From assembly GCA_035650355.1 (NCBI GenBank), contig DASRHT010000012.1, forward strand, positions 103,768 to 167,767: 64,000 nucleotides of DNA, given 5' to 3'. This DNA comes from DASRHT01 sp035650355 (GTDB taxonomy: Bacteria; Chloroflexota; Ktedonobacteria; Ktedonobacterales; Ktedonobacteraceae). The translations under genes and the position numbers were made by a program. The notes under the pieces were generated by a model. It saw only the letters and a program-made list of their open reading frames with translations, was not told where the DNA came from and did not search any database. Numbering within the stretch: position 1 is the first letter of the stretch; each line of letters starts with the position of its first letter. Shown piece after piece: positions 22,624 through 31,648 of the stretch.

Positions 22624-24573
22624 GTGGTAACTAAAAAAGATGAGTTACTGGGACAAACGCTCGGGACATGTACACTTGAGCGTCTGCTTGGACGTGGTGG
22701 TATGGGTGTAGTGTACCTGGCGCAGCAAGCACGACCACGGCGCACAGTTGCCGTCAAGGTCCTTATGCCTGGCACAATGTTTGAGCAAAAGTCTCGATCC
22801 GAATTTCTGGCACGTTTCCGGCGCGAAGCCGATGCCATCGCAGCCCTGGATCATGTCAATATTATGCCGATCTATGCATACGGCGAACTAGAGGACCTGG
22901 CCTATCTTGTCATGCCCTACGTCACCGGGGGAACGCTCCGCCAACTGATGGAGCAACGTGGGATATTACCATTAAATGAGGCCGTCCCCATTATCGAACA
23001 GGCAGCCGCAGGCCTCGATTGCGCTCACGCCCAGGGCATCATTCACCGCGACCTCAAACCTGGCAATATCCTTTTTCATGCTGATGGCAGAGTGCTGCTG
23101 GCAGATTTTGGCCTTGCCAAAGTGCTCAAGGATGTGCAAGAGCAGGATAATCCAGGGCAAACAGCTTTAACGAGCGTGGGGACCATCATCGGAACGCCCG
23201 AGTACCTTTCGCCCGAGCAAGGAATGGGCCACGAGGTCGATCCACGCACCGATGTCTACTCGCTAGGCATCGTGCTTTTCCAGATGCTGAGCGGCTGCCT
23301 TCCGTTCATGGGAGTCTCACCTGTGGCTATTGCTATCAAGCATACACTGGAAGAGCCTCCTTCGCTTTGCCAGTTGAATCCAGGCATTCCACATAGCGTT
23401 GCAGCGGTGGTGATGAAGGCCATTGCGAAGAAACCGGAGCAGCGATACTCGGGGGCTGGCGAACTCGCGCGCGCGCTGCGGGCCGCGGTTTCCCCTGCAC
23501 ATGCCACACAACAGATGTCCGCGTTACCAAAGGGTTCCAAAGGGCGCATGGCCGCCGTGACGCTCGCCAATGAGGACGTCACGCCAGAAATACCAACGAT
23601 CAGATATCAAGAAGACATGCATGCAGCTCTGACCGAGGCCGCCCCGCGCCTGGTAACTTCCGACCCTATCGCTCAGCCCACCGTCATCACTCACGCGGAT
23701 GCTACTATCGCTGAGAACGCGGTCACTGGAGCGACCAAACGACCCGTACAACCTGCACCAGCCATTGCAGCTATGCCCGTCCAGCTAGCGCAGACCTATC
23801 AAGCTGCAACGCCACGCACACCTCTTCAACCGATAAGAATGAGGCTCTTAGCGGGCCTGCTGGCAATGGTGCTGATCGTCGGAGGATTGGCAGCCTACCT
23901 GCATTTCCAGGGTAGTCCAAAAACAGCTCCGCATAGTTCAGCAGGCACCCGGGTGAGCACTGCCCTGGCAACAAAAACGCCGCCTCCCCTGCCGGATGCG
24001 CTTGTCACGGTAGGTCCCCTGCTTTATGGGACCACCTTACCAGGCGCGACTTGCGATACCCTGGGAGGCCAGTGGGAGAGCGCAAGCGGCGTCAGGGTAA
24101 ACTGCGGCCCAGACGCGACGGAAATAACCAATACCGGCAGTGCTGCGGCGGGCATCATCTTAAAAACGCTGGCTCAGGGCAAGCCAATACCAGATAACTA
24201 CGTCATCCAGGTACAGGCCATCGTCAACCCGGCATCATATAGCGACTTCGGAGTCTTTTTCCGCTATCAAGCGGCGGCACCGCCAGGCACATACGCATTT
24301 CTGGTCAACGCGGCCAACTTGTGGAAGGCGAACGTTTATGAGAGCGGAACGGGCAGCGTCCATACCCTTTTCAGTTCGTCAGTACAGGGAAAAGTAGAAG
24401 GGACGATTACTATCGATATCGTCGTACAGGGCGACAGATCCAATTTCTACCTGAACGGTGTTTATCAAGGATATATTCTGAGCGGGGCATATATAAACGG
24501 TGTGCTAGGGCTTGCAGCAGATCCAGGCGCCACCATCTCCTTCAAAAATCTGGCAATTTACGCCTTACCTTAA
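22624..24573 (+). CDS. Membrane Ser/Thr protein kinase (PknB-type) with extracellular sensor domain
   Basis: A 649-residue protein. Residues about 12-285 form a complete kinase domain: GRGGMGVVYLA (glycine loop), VAVKVL (Lys), HRDLKPGN with catalytic Asp143, DFGLA, and PEYLSPEQ. A linker rich in Ala/Pro/Thr follows, then a membrane helix near residues 406-427 (LLAGLLAMVLIVGGLAAYLHF). The C-terminal part outside the cell resembles LamG/DUF1080-like jelly-roll folds (YVIQVQAIVNPASYSDFGVFFRYQ, ...GTITIDIVVQGDRSNFYLNGVYQG), possibly binding glycans or peptides. The start is GTG behind GGAGAGG. A similar outer domain occurs in the protein at 59928-60674. It stands alone in its transcription unit. 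Confidence 0.92.
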   Translation: MVTKKDELLGQTLGTCTLERLLGRGGMGVVYLAQQARPRRTVAVKVLMPGTMFEQKSRSEFLARFRREADAIAALDHVNIMPIYAYGELEDLAYLVMPYVTGGTLRQLMEQRGILPLNEAVPIIEQAAAGLDCAHAQGIIHRDLKPGNILFHADGRVLLADFGLAKVLKDVQEQDNPGQTALTSVGTIIGTPEYLSPEQGMGHEVDPRTDVYSLGIVLFQMLSGCLPFMGVSPVAIAIKHTLEEPPSLCQLNPGIPHSVAAVVMKAIAKKPEQRYSGAGELARALRAAVSPAHATQQMSALPKGSKGRMAAVTLANEDVTPEIPTIRYQEDMHAALTEAAPRLVTSDPIAQPTVITHADATIAENAVTGATKRPVQPAPAIAAMPVQLAQTYQAATPRTPLQPIRMRLLAGLLAMVLIVGGLAAYLHFQGSPKTAPHSSAGTRVSTALATKTPPPLPDALVTVGPLLYGTTLPGATCDTLGGQWESASGVRVNCGPDATEITNTGSAAAGIILKTLAQGKPIPDNYVIQVQAIVNPASYSDFGVFFRYQAAAPPGTYAFLVNAANLWKANVYESGTGSVHTLFSSSVQGKVEGTITIDIVVQGDRSNFYLNGVYQGYILSGAYINGVLGLAADPGATISFKNLAIYALP

Positions 24574-24586
24574 AAACGTCGCTTTG

Positions 24587-24634
24587 GAAACCCCTGTTTC
24601 CAGCTAGCATAGCTAGGCTAGAGACAGGGGTTTC
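24587..24634. terminator. Terminator between convergent genes
   Basis: GAAACCCCTGT (24587-24597) pairs perfectly with ACAGGGGTTTC (24624-24634) around a 26-nt loop. It lies between the kinase gene and the minus-strand ribY gene and may serve both. Confidence 0.55.
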
Positions 24635-24663
24635 ATCATCATGCTAGCAAGATACACCCGCAC

Positions 24664-25677
24664 TTACGAAACGGTCTGGTTGGTATATGCCTGGGTGACA
24701 TCCTTCACCGGCGCGATCATCTTCTCCAGCGCCAGGAATTGCGCCGTCGCCTCCCAGGTGGCGCTATCGTTATAGCCAGGAGGGCCATTGCCCTGCCACA
24801 GCGGAATCGTAGCCTGGAGCACACTCATAGCCTGGGCGGCATCCATGCCCTGCACGTAGCTCTTGCTAATCTCCACCGCTCCTGATGGGTCCGCGATAAC
24901 ATCCTTCAATCCCTTGAGCGTGGCCTGGACGAAGCTGCGTACCATCTGCGGCTGATTATGATAGGTCTCTTCCGTTGTCACGATTCCATTAGAGACAAGC
25001 GGCTGATAATTCGACACGTCAAAGGTGCGCACCGGGAATCCGCGCTTGTTCAATTGCAACGGCTCGTTATTCGCGTAGCCCATGACCGCGTCAACTTTGT
25101 GCCCGATGAGCGCCGCCACCTGCGTAAAACCAATCGACTGCACCTTTACGTCCGACAGAGTGAGGTTTGCCTTGTTGAGGAGGGCCAGCAGGCCGGTATA
25201 GGTCGAGCCAAAGGGGCCGGGGACGCCGATAGTATGCCCTTTTATGTCGGTCAGCGATTTAATGGCAGAATCGGCAGGCACGATCAGGCTGACGGGATAT
25301 TTCTGGAAAATCGTGCTCACGCTGATTACCTTCACATTTTTGTCGCGCGCCACCAGCATCTCATCGCCGCCCGCAAAGACAAAGTCGCTCTTGCCGGCAA
25401 CCATTGAGCCGATCAGATCGGGGACGACGCCATGATTGAAGGTCACATTCAGCCCCGCAGCCTTATAGTATCCTTTGCTCTGCGCAACATAAAACGGGGC
25501 GAACTGGATATCAGGAATATAGCCCAGCCCGATGGAAACGTTTTTTGCAGCAGGCGAGGAGCTTGCGACGTTACCACTGCCCGGCGCAGTCCCTCCACAT
25601 GCCGCTAGCAGCAGAGCAAGTAGCAGCAGAGGAGACAAAAGAGACAGCAATATAGATGAGCGCTGACGGATTGACAT
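24664..25677 (-). CDS. ribY: Flavin-type ABC transporter substrate-binding lipoprotein (RibY-like)
   Basis: A 337-residue NMT1/THI5-like periplasmic binding protein. It has a lipoprotein signal (LLLLALLLAAC, lipobox Cys near residue 27), then VSIGLGYIPDIQFAPFYVAQSKGYYKAAGLNVTF and VSTIFQKYPVSLIV, typical of thiamine-precursor and riboflavin binders. The FMN riboswitch upstream of the two-gene unit indicates riboflavin or a precursor as ligand, as for RibXY described in Chloroflexi. The ATG at 25677 follows AGGAG at 11 nt; an ATG at 25710 has no ribosome site and would add 11 residues before the signal. No dedicated ATPase gene is beside it. Confidence 0.82.
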   Translation of the reverse strand: MSIRQRSSILLSLLSPLLLLALLLAACGGTAPGSGNVASSSPAAKNVSIGLGYIPDIQFAPFYVAQSKGYYKAAGLNVTFNHGVVPDLIGSMVAGKSDFVFAGGDEMLVARDKNVKVISVSTIFQKYPVSLIVPADSAIKSLTDIKGHTIGVPGPFGSTYTGLLALLNKANLTLSDVKVQSIGFTQVAALIGHKVDAVMGYANNEPLQLNKRGFPVRTFDVSNYQPLVSNGIVTTEETYHNQPQMVRSFVQATLKGLKDVIADPSGAVEISKSYVQGMDAAQAMSVLQATIPLWQGNGPPGYNDSATWEATAQFLALEKMIAPVKDVTQAYTNQTVS

Positions 25678-25720
25678 CGGCGTGTTCTCTCCTATCGAAT
25701 CTAGTTTCATATACTGGAGG

Positions 25721-26596
25721 CTAGTAGGCAGCTTGCGCCCATTTTACCAGTAACCAGGTCGAGCTGTAATAGATGGTCGCCAGCACTGCCAGCACGATCA
25801 GCGTTGCGAACAACAATGGCGTGTTATACTGGTGCAGCCCCACCATCGCCAGCGAACCCAATCCCTGGTCGCCGCCACTGACAAATTCGCCCACGAGCGC
25901 ACCTGTAATCGACAGGGTAAAGCCTGTACGAATGGCTGCCAGGATGGCAGGCAGAGCAAGGGGAAACTCGATATGAGCCAGCATCGACCAGCCTGATGCG
26001 CCTTCAACACGAGCCGCATCGACCAGGGTATGATCAATGGTTTCGATACCTAGCACAGTATTGATCACCATCGGAAAGAGGACGACCAGCATGCAGAGAA
26101 ACAGGGTCGGCATCTGCCCATAGCCCAGCCAGATGATGAGCACGGGTGCAATCACAATCGCCGGGATCGCCTGGCCCGCCGACAGGTAGGGCTGGATAGC
26201 GGTAGCAAGCAGGCGAGACTTGGCCAGTGCATAGCCCAGCGGCAGGGCAATAATCACAGCCAGCAGGAAGCCCCCCACGCTCTCCTGTACGGTCACGAAG
26301 GTATTACTCAGATACATACCAGAGCCGATGCCGCTTGATAATGCTGTAAAAACATCCGTAGGCGTGGGCAAGAGCAGGGCGTTGATATGCCCAAAAGTCG
26401 TGCCTGAATACCAGATTGCCAGGAGCAGCAGCCCCGGCGCCGTCGCTAAGAGCAGTGAAAGTATTTGCCTCTTTGCTTTGACGATAGAGGCTGGTGCGCT
26501 TCGGTCGCGTCTATGCTCTGAGTTGAGGTCAAGCTCAGCAGCGTATTGGCGCGTCCTCGATAGCGCGTATCTGGAATTAGAGGTTGTTACACTCAT
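25721..26596 (-). CDS. ribX: Flavin-type ABC transporter permease (RibX-like)
   Basis: A 291-residue permease with six predicted helices and the BPD-type cytoplasmic loop (EGASGWSMLAHIEFPLALPAILAAIRTGFTLSITGALVGEFVSGGDQGLG), as in SsuC/TauC/ThiX proteins. It is the first gene after an FMN riboswitch, so it is most likely the riboflavin permease RibX. The ATG at 26596 is chosen because GAGGG lies 6 nt upstream; another ATG two codons before touches the box. The binding-protein gene follows after a short gap in the same unit. Confidence 0.82.
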   Translation of the reverse strand: MSVTTSNSRYALSRTRQYAAELDLNSEHRRDRSAPASIVKAKRQILSLLLATAPGLLLLAIWYSGTTFGHINALLLPTPTDVFTALSSGIGSGMYLSNTFVTVQESVGGFLLAVIIALPLGYALAKSRLLATAIQPYLSAGQAIPAIVIAPVLIIWLGYGQMPTLFLCMLVVLFPMVINTVLGIETIDHTLVDAARVEGASGWSMLAHIEFPLALPAILAAIRTGFTLSITGALVGEFVSGGDQGLGSLAMVGLHQYNTPLLFATLIVLAVLATIYYSSTWLLVKWAQAAY

Positions 26597-26774
26597 TGAC
26601 ATCCCTCGGTCATCACTATACTGACAACCCCTGGTAAAAACGCAGCAAGTCGCCAATGCAACTGACTCGGGGAGGCATGTGAGGAAGATGAACAGCGACC
26701 GATGGTGGTATAAGGGTATACCACATACGCTCCCGCAGCATAGAGCAACGGACGTACCCTGGTCTCTCTATAAA

Positions 26775-26921
26775 CCTTCTCCCATCCGGACTGTACCGTC
26801 GGCTTCGGAATTGCACCGAATCTGTCGGATCAGCGACGAGGGCCGCGGATCGACTCGCGGGCTTGTGCATAGGATACGCACTATACCGCCGGTAGGGAAT
26901 TTCACCCTGCCCCGAAGGTCT
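26775..26921 (-). promoter_or_regulatory. FMN riboswitch (RFN element)
   Basis: The minus strand contains the conserved RFN blocks in order: CTTCGGGGCAGGGTGAAATT, CCTACCGGCGGTATAG, AGCCCGCGAG, a variable arm, GATTCGGTGCAATTCCGAAG, CCGACGGTACAGTCCGGATG and GGAGAAGG. FMN binding should lower expression of ribX-ribY. A hairpin of 8 bp (GTGGTATA-AGGG-TATACCAC, 26705-26724) in the 180-nt stretch before ribX may be part of the expression platform. Confidence 0.95.
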
Positions 26922-26978
26922 TCTCTGTCTAGTATGTCACAGAACGCTCATAAGTGCAAGGGCATCGGGTTGCGCAAG

Positions 26979-27713
26979 CTACCCGTGTTTCACATGGTGA
27001 AACTCTTCCGCATAGGTAAAACCGTGCCGCTTGCCAGCTTCAGAGTCGATGGAGCGGATCAGTTCCTCTAATCTGTCGGCTTGATCACCGATCTGACTGA
27101 CATGGGCGCGCAGGGCCGCGACCTTCAGATCCATCGTCGAGGTGATATCGATGGCCTGGTTCACCACGGGCGGGACGGTAATATAGATTTCTGATACCGT
27201 GTGAGGCTTTAAGCCTTCGGCGAGCAACTCGGGAAAATCCCACGGATTCTGCGTGGCGGGATAGATAGCTTCCAGGGTCGCTCGCCCGGCGGTGAGGTGA
27301 TCGGGATGATAGCGGTAGAGATTGAGGGAAGGCGTCCATGCTCGATCCGGCGACTGGCAGATTACACGGCTGGGACGATAGCGACGGAAAAGCCGTACAA
27401 GGTCGCGCCTCACCTCCAGCGAAGCCTGAAGCTGACCGTCAGGATAGCCAAGAAAAAAGACATCCTTCAACCCAAGAATTTTTCCGGCGGCCCGCTGCTC
27501 CTGCATACGCGTCTCCACGATCTGCTGTCGCGCCGCCGCTCCCACGTCGGTCGCGCTATCAGGGCCGCCGCTGCCACCATCGGCGCAAATCACAAAGTAC
27601 ACCTCCCAGCCCTCACGCGCCCACAGGGCAGCCGTCCCCGCGCCATCGAACTCGGCATCGTCGGCATGCGCCACCACGAGCATCGCAACCTTGTTCTGTT
27701 CCTGCTCAGTCAC
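26979..27713 (-). CDS. PIG-L/LmbE-family deacetylase
   Basis: A 244-residue zinc-dependent N-acetylglucosamine-type deacetylase. The N-terminal AHADDAEF (AHPDD-like metal site) and YHPDHLTAG (third metal ligand) are present, with FVICADGGSGG and FLGYPDGQL between them. Family members deacetylate GlcNAc-lipids, mycothiol or bacillithiol precursors, or antibiotics; the substrate here is open. The start is GTG at 27713, with GGAGG 7 nt upstream; the longer frame to 27782 adds a polar tail without family similarity. Confidence 0.88.
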   Translation of the reverse strand: MTEQEQNKVAMLVVAHADDAEFDGAGTAALWAREGWEVYFVICADGGSGGPDSATDVGAAARQQIVETRMQEQRAAGKILGLKDVFFLGYPDGQLQASLEVRRDLVRLFRRYRPSRVICQSPDRAWTPSLNLYRYHPDHLTAGRATLEAIYPATQNPWDFPELLAEGLKPHTVSEIYITVPPVVNQAIDITSTMDLKVAALRAHVSQIGDQADRLEELIRSIDSEAGKRHGFTYAEEFHHVKHG

Positions 27714-27821
27714 AAACGCACCTCCTCTTTCGCTAAAAACTTTTCTGATCCGTATACCTCCCCTACCACCATCACCATTCATTCAACATTGCAGTTCCTT
27801 TAGAGCCAACCCTAATCTCTG

Positions 27822-28184
27822 CTATTTATCTTTATCGGTCAGCACAAAAAGCAGTCCGCCCAGCATCGCCATATTCTTCAGGAAGTGAATTTGCTGGTTG
27901 GCGCGATTAGCCGGAGTTTCTTCTTGCCAAAAAGGATGTCCAACAAAAGTTGTTGGGATCAACGTTGCTATTAAAGCTGTTGCCGCGAGCTTGGGCGCTA
28001 TACCGAGAGAGAGCGCCGTCCCCGCCACAACCATCGTTGCGCCATTGAGAATCGTTGCTTCTCGCGCCTGGGGAATACCAGCCTTCGCCACTTTTACGGC
28101 GCGCTGGTCGGGATTAATAAAGGTATTTGCTCCGCCAGAAATAAAGATTGCCCCCAGCAAGAGGCGTCCGAGAGATTTTATCAT
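27822..28184 (-). CDS. DoxX-family membrane protein
   Basis: A 120-residue protein with four hydrophobic helices. SLGRLLLGAIFISGGANTFINPD is the usual DoxX beginning and HFLKNMAMLGGLLFV the usual end. DoxX-like proteins are linked to redox balance and oxidative stress, as in the mycobacterial SodA/SseA complex, but the reaction is uncertain. The ATG at 28184 is 9 nt behind GGAG; an ATG three codons earlier abuts it. Confidence 0.85.
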   Translation of the reverse strand: MIKSLGRLLLGAIFISGGANTFINPDQRAVKVAKAGIPQAREATILNGATMVVAGTALSLGIAPKLAATALIATLIPTTFVGHPFWQEETPANRANQQIHFLKNMAMLGGLLFVLTDKDK

Positions 28185-28365
28185 GCTTGTCATCTCCTTC
28201 CAAAAAATATCCTGTCAGTGATAAAGCAAGTATATTGTTAGCGATAAAGCCCGAATTTAAACTAATAGACCTTTACCTACTAACTCGATCTCGCACATAT
28301 CCAGGTTTCACCCTTTATCCTACACGCAACAAAGCCTCTAACGCAATGCTTTATTCTTTACAGTA

Positions 28366-28529
28366 CAGGGCTTCTCAAAAGTGGTCTTTTCAGACAGAAC
28401 GGCTCGCAAGCGAGTCGTTCGAGAGGAAGGTGCTGGCTGTGGGCGCAGCCCACAGCCAGCACCTTCCTCTCCCTGTGAGCGCCGAAGGAGCGAAGAGTCA
28501 AAGCGTGCAGCGACTTTTGAGAAGCCCTG
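28366..28529. mobile_element. 164-bp MITE inserted at the F420 operon promoter
   Basis: The element begins CAGGGCTTCTCAAAAGT and ends with the exact inverse. It is flanked by a perfect 10-bp target duplication, CTTTACAGTA, at 28356-28365 and 28530-28539. Inside is a perfect 24-bp inverted repeat (28421-28444 with 28448-28471) containing AGGTGCTGGC, a motif shared with the element at 51343-51519. It has no coding capacity and needs a transposase from elsewhere. The 9-10-bp duplications would fit an IS4-like enzyme; this is inference. Confidence 0.88.
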
Positions 28530-28530
28530 C

Positions 28531-28560
28531 TTTACAGTATAGCAATCCAGGCGATATAAT
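28531..28560 (+). promoter_or_regulatory. Promoter of the F420 operon, -35 box inside the MITE target duplication
   Basis: TTTACA (28531-28536) and TATAAT (28555-28560) with an 18-bp spacer, 18 bp before the cofE start. The -35 box lies in the right-hand copy of the CTTTACAGTA duplication, so the MITE has replaced everything upstream of it while the promoter core was rebuilt. Confidence 0.7.
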
Positions 28561-28578
28561 AGCTACACGAGGAGGCGT

Positions 28579-29346
28579 ATGAGCACAGAATTGCGTATTA
28601 TACCCATCACATCTATCGGTGAAATCCCGCCAGGCAGCGACCTGGGTTTTATTATCTATGAGGCCCTGCAAAGCCAGCGCGTGACGTTGGAACGCGGTGA
28701 TATACTCGTCGTTACCCAGAAAATTGTCTCTAAAGCAGAGGGGCGCGTCGTGGATCTCACTGAGGTGCAACCATCCGAGTTCGCCAGCGCGTTCGCTCAG
28801 CAGTATGATAAGGACCCTCGCCATGTCGAAGTGGTGCTGCGTGAGAGCAAGCGCATTGTGCGCATGAGTCATGGCGTGCTGATCAGTGAGACTTATCACG
28901 GCTTCATTTGTGCGAACGCGGGAGTGGACGAGTCGAACGTCAATGGGCAACAGCTATTAACGCTGCTGCCGGCTGATCCTGATCATTCGGCCCAATCGAT
29001 GCGTATACGTTTGCAACAACTGGCAGATGGGGACGCGAATTTCGATATCGCCATTATTATTTCAGATACATGGGGTCGCCCCTGGCGCAATGGACAGGTG
29101 AATATGGCTATCGGCGTTGCCGGAATGGAGGCGCTGGCCGATTATCGCGGTCAATACGACCCGTACGGCTATGAGCTTCATGCCAGCGTCATTGCCGTAG
29201 CCGACGAGCTTGCCGCTGCGGCGGAGCTGGTGATGGGTAAGGTTGACGGCGTTCCCGTCGCCCTGATTCGCGGCTATGCTTACAAGCCGGCGACGGGCGA
29301 TATTCGCTCCCTCCTGCGCGATAGCACGACCGACATGTTCCGCTGA
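28579..29346 (+). CDS. cofE: Coenzyme F420-0:L-glutamate ligase
   Basis: A 255-residue CofE/FbiB-N-type ligase that adds gamma-linked glutamates to F420-0 with GTP. Family residues include GDILVVTQKIVSKAEGRVVDL, GFICANAGVDESN, IIISDTWGRPWRNGQVNMAIGVAGM and ALIRGYAY. GAGGAGG precedes the ATG. It is the first of five closely spaced genes; the second encodes the nitroreductase that in actinobacteria is fused to it as FbiB. Confidence 0.95.
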   Translation: MSTELRIIPITSIGEIPPGSDLGFIIYEALQSQRVTLERGDILVVTQKIVSKAEGRVVDLTEVQPSEFASAFAQQYDKDPRHVEVVLRESKRIVRMSHGVLISETYHGFICANAGVDESNVNGQQLLTLLPADPDHSAQSMRIRLQQLADGDANFDIAIIISDTWGRPWRNGQVNMAIGVAGMEALADYRGQYDPYGYELHASVIAVADELAAAAELVMGKVDGVPVALIRGYAYKPATGDIRSLLRDSTTDMFR

Positions 29347-29367
29347 TGAAAAAAGGTACAAACCATC

Positions 29368-30018
29368 GTGACAGCACATTCTGAGGCGCGACCGGCAACA
29401 ACACCCGACCGCGCAAACAATCTGGCGACATTGTTGCACAGCCGGCGCAGCGTCCGTCAATATCAGGCCCGTCCGGTAGAGCGGGAGCAGCTTGAACAAA
29501 TGCTTGAAGCTGCTCGCTGGGCACCCTCGCCGCATGGCAGGCAGCCCTGGCGCTTCGTCGTGCTCACACGCCAGCAGCCAAAGCAGATACTGGCAGAACG
29601 TATGGGTCAGACCTGGCAAGAGAACCTTGAGATGGATGGGCAGGATGCCACAATCGTCGCTATTCGCCTGGAGAAATCGCGCCAGCGCATCCTTAGCGCA
29701 CCCGCGATTATTATCGCCTGCCTCTATCTGGAGGATCTGGACCGCTATCCCGATGAACAGCGTCAGGCTCATGAGACGACGATGGCAATCCAGAGCATCG
29801 GTGCGGCCATCCAGAATATGCTGCTGATGGCTTACGACCTGGGGTTAGATACCGGCTGGATGTGCGCTCCGCTCTTCTGTCCAGAAATAGTTTGTGATGC
29901 TCTGGGACTGGATACGCGGCTGATCCCGCACGCGCTTATTACCGTGGGTTACGCGAGCGCCGATCCAAAAAGGCGCGAACGTCTCCCTCTGAGCAGTCTG
30001 ATTGTTCATTTTGATTGA
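29368..30018 (+). CDS. Nitroreductase-family protein, FbiB C-domain-like (putative dehydro-F420-0 reductase)
   Basis: A 216-residue FMN-dependent nitroreductase fold: LLHSRRSVRQYQARPVEREQLEQMLEAARWAPSPHGRQPWRFVVL and AIQSIGAAIQNMLLMAYDLGLDTGWMCAP. In actinobacterial FbiB the C-terminal domain of this type reduces dehydro-F420-0; a separate protein next to cofE is very likely its equivalent. The start is GTG at 29368, 21 bp after cofE. It overlaps no neighbour and cofD starts 9 bp later. Confidence 0.88.
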   Translation: MTAHSEARPATTPDRANNLATLLHSRRSVRQYQARPVEREQLEQMLEAARWAPSPHGRQPWRFVVLTRQQPKQILAERMGQTWQENLEMDGQDATIVAIRLEKSRQRILSAPAIIIACLYLEDLDRYPDEQRQAHETTMAIQSIGAAIQNMLLMAYDLGLDTGWMCAPLFCPEIVCDALGLDTRLIPHALITVGYASADPKRRERLPLSSLIVHFD

Positions 30019-30026
30019 GGTTTTTT

Positions 30027-30959
30027 ATGATTGTGGTTCTTGCCGGAGGAGTTGGCGCGGCACGGTTCTTACAGGGAGTGGTACAGGTCGTACCCCAACA
30101 AGACATCACCATCATTGTGAATACGGGAGATGATCGCGAATTTTACGGGTTGCATGTCTCTCCTGATATCGATATCGTGTTGTATACGCTGGCCGGCATT
30201 GTTAATGAAACACAGGGCTGGGGCATCCGCGACGATACCTATCACACGATGCAACAGCTCAGCCGCTACGGGAATGAAGATTGGTTCATGCTGGGCGACC
30301 GCGATCTCGCCACCCATATACACCGCAGCCAGCTTCTGCGCCAGGGTAAGTCGCTCAGCGCAGTCACCGACGATCTGCGTACACGTCTTGGCTTGCAGTT
30401 ACGTGTTCTGCCTATGAGCGACCAGCCTGTAGCAACTCATATCCAGACGCCCGCCGGTCTGCTGCACTTCCAGGAATATATGGTGAAACGCCACTGTAGC
30501 GACGAGGTACAGGATGTGCGCTTTGTAGGAGCAACAGAGGCCAGACCAGCCCCGGGAGTGCTCGACGCGCTCAAAGCCGCCGACGCCATTCTAATCGCGC
30601 CCAGCAACCCGATAGTGAGCATCGGCAGCATTTTAGCTGTTCCAGGCGTACACGATGTGCTGCACGAGGCCAGCGGCCAGGTCGTGGCGGTAAGCCCGAT
30701 TATTGGGGGAGCGCCAATTAAAGGTCCGGCAGACAAGTTGATGCGCGGCCTGGGGATGGAGGTCTCAGCCGTGGGAGTCACGCGCTGCTACCGCGATTTC
30801 CTCGATGTCATGGTCATTGACCACCAGGATGCGCAACTGGTCGGCGCGATAGAAGATCTGGGCATCCCAACCGTCGTCACCAACACCATTATGCGCGATA
30901 GTGCCAGTAAAGCCGCCCTGGCCCGCTCCGTATTGGAAGCCGCAGGTCTAACATTTTGA
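30027..30959 (+). CDS. cofD: 2-phospho-L-lactate (or phosphoenolpyruvate) transferase
   Basis: A 310-residue CofD/FbiA enzyme that joins the phospho-3C unit to the deazaflavin Fo, giving (dehydro-)F420-0. Typical residues are VVLAGGVGAARFLQGV, NTGDD, HVSPDIDIVLYTLAG, WFMLGDRDLATHI, ILIAPSNPIVSIGSIL and VSPIIGGAPIKGPADKLM. The ATG at 30027 is chosen; a TTG at 30015 overlaps the upstream gene. The ribosome site TTGAGG is 6-7 nt upstream. Confidence 0.95.
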   Translation: MIVVLAGGVGAARFLQGVVQVVPQQDITIIVNTGDDREFYGLHVSPDIDIVLYTLAGIVNETQGWGIRDDTYHTMQQLSRYGNEDWFMLGDRDLATHIHRSQLLRQGKSLSAVTDDLRTRLGLQLRVLPMSDQPVATHIQTPAGLLHFQEYMVKRHCSDEVQDVRFVGATEARPAPGVLDALKAADAILIAPSNPIVSIGSILAVPGVHDVLHEASGQVVAVSPIIGGAPIKGPADKLMRGLGMEVSAVGVTRCYRDFLDVMVIDHQDAQLVGAIEDLGIPTVVTNTIMRDSASKAALARSVLEAAGLTF

Positions 30960-30998
30960 AGAAAGCGGCATGCAGAGGCAGGTCAAGGTCAAAATAGC

Positions 30999-31616
30999 AT
31001 GACATACAGAGCTTTGATTCCGGTTAAAACGCTTCATCAGGCAAAAAGCCGCCTGGCTCCCTATCTCAACGAGGAAGAACGGGCTGCGCTGGTACTTACA
31101 ATGTTGCAACATGTCATATCCACGTTGCTGGATAGTGCAAAGTTCGAATGCGTATCAGTGGTAAGTGCAGACAGCAAGGTACTGGAACAGGCGCAAAGCT
31201 GGGGAGCCAGAGCCCTTTTTGAGGAGCGACAGGGGCACAATCCGGCGCTAGAGGCCGCCGCGCTTGGAGAGATGGCCACGGGCGCAGAGACGCTGCTGAC
31301 GATTTCTGCCGATCTGCCATTATTACAGGTCAATGACGTCTGCAACATGATCGAGCAATCCAGGCAATACAAGGTTGTGCTCGCGCCATCGCTCGACGGC
31401 ACCGGGACGAACGCTCTACTGGCCCGACCTCCGCTGGCGCTGCCATATTTGTTCGGCCCCGGCAGTTTGCAACTCTATAGTATGGAGGCAAAACAGCGGG
31501 AGCTTGGCTTCGCTCTCTATCACAGCATCGGTTTCGCGCTCGACATTGACACAATCAACGATCTGGAGACGTTTCGGCGCTATGAGAAAGAGCACAAAGC
31601 CGCCCACACCACATAA
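30999..31616 (+). CDS. cofC: 2-phospho-L-lactate / phosphoenolpyruvate guanylyltransferase
   Basis: A 205-residue CofC/FbiD enzyme that activates the 3C unit with GTP for CofD. The N-terminal ALIPVKTLHQAKSRLAPYL is the nucleotide-binding signature, and LLTISADLPLLQVNDV plus SLDGTGTNALLARPP are typical. It follows cofD by 39 bp. The first-half genes for Fo synthesis (cofG/cofH) are not in the window. Confidence 0.93.
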   Translation: MTYRALIPVKTLHQAKSRLAPYLNEEERAALVLTMLQHVISTLLDSAKFECVSVVSADSKVLEQAQSWGARALFEERQGHNPALEAAALGEMATGAETLLTISADLPLLQVNDVCNMIEQSRQYKVVLAPSLDGTGTNALLARPPLALPYLFGPGSLQLYSMEAKQRELGFALYHSIGFALDIDTINDLETFRRYEKEHKAAHTT

Positions 31617-31648
31617 TTTACAGAGTTTATACGAAAGGGAATTCCTGT

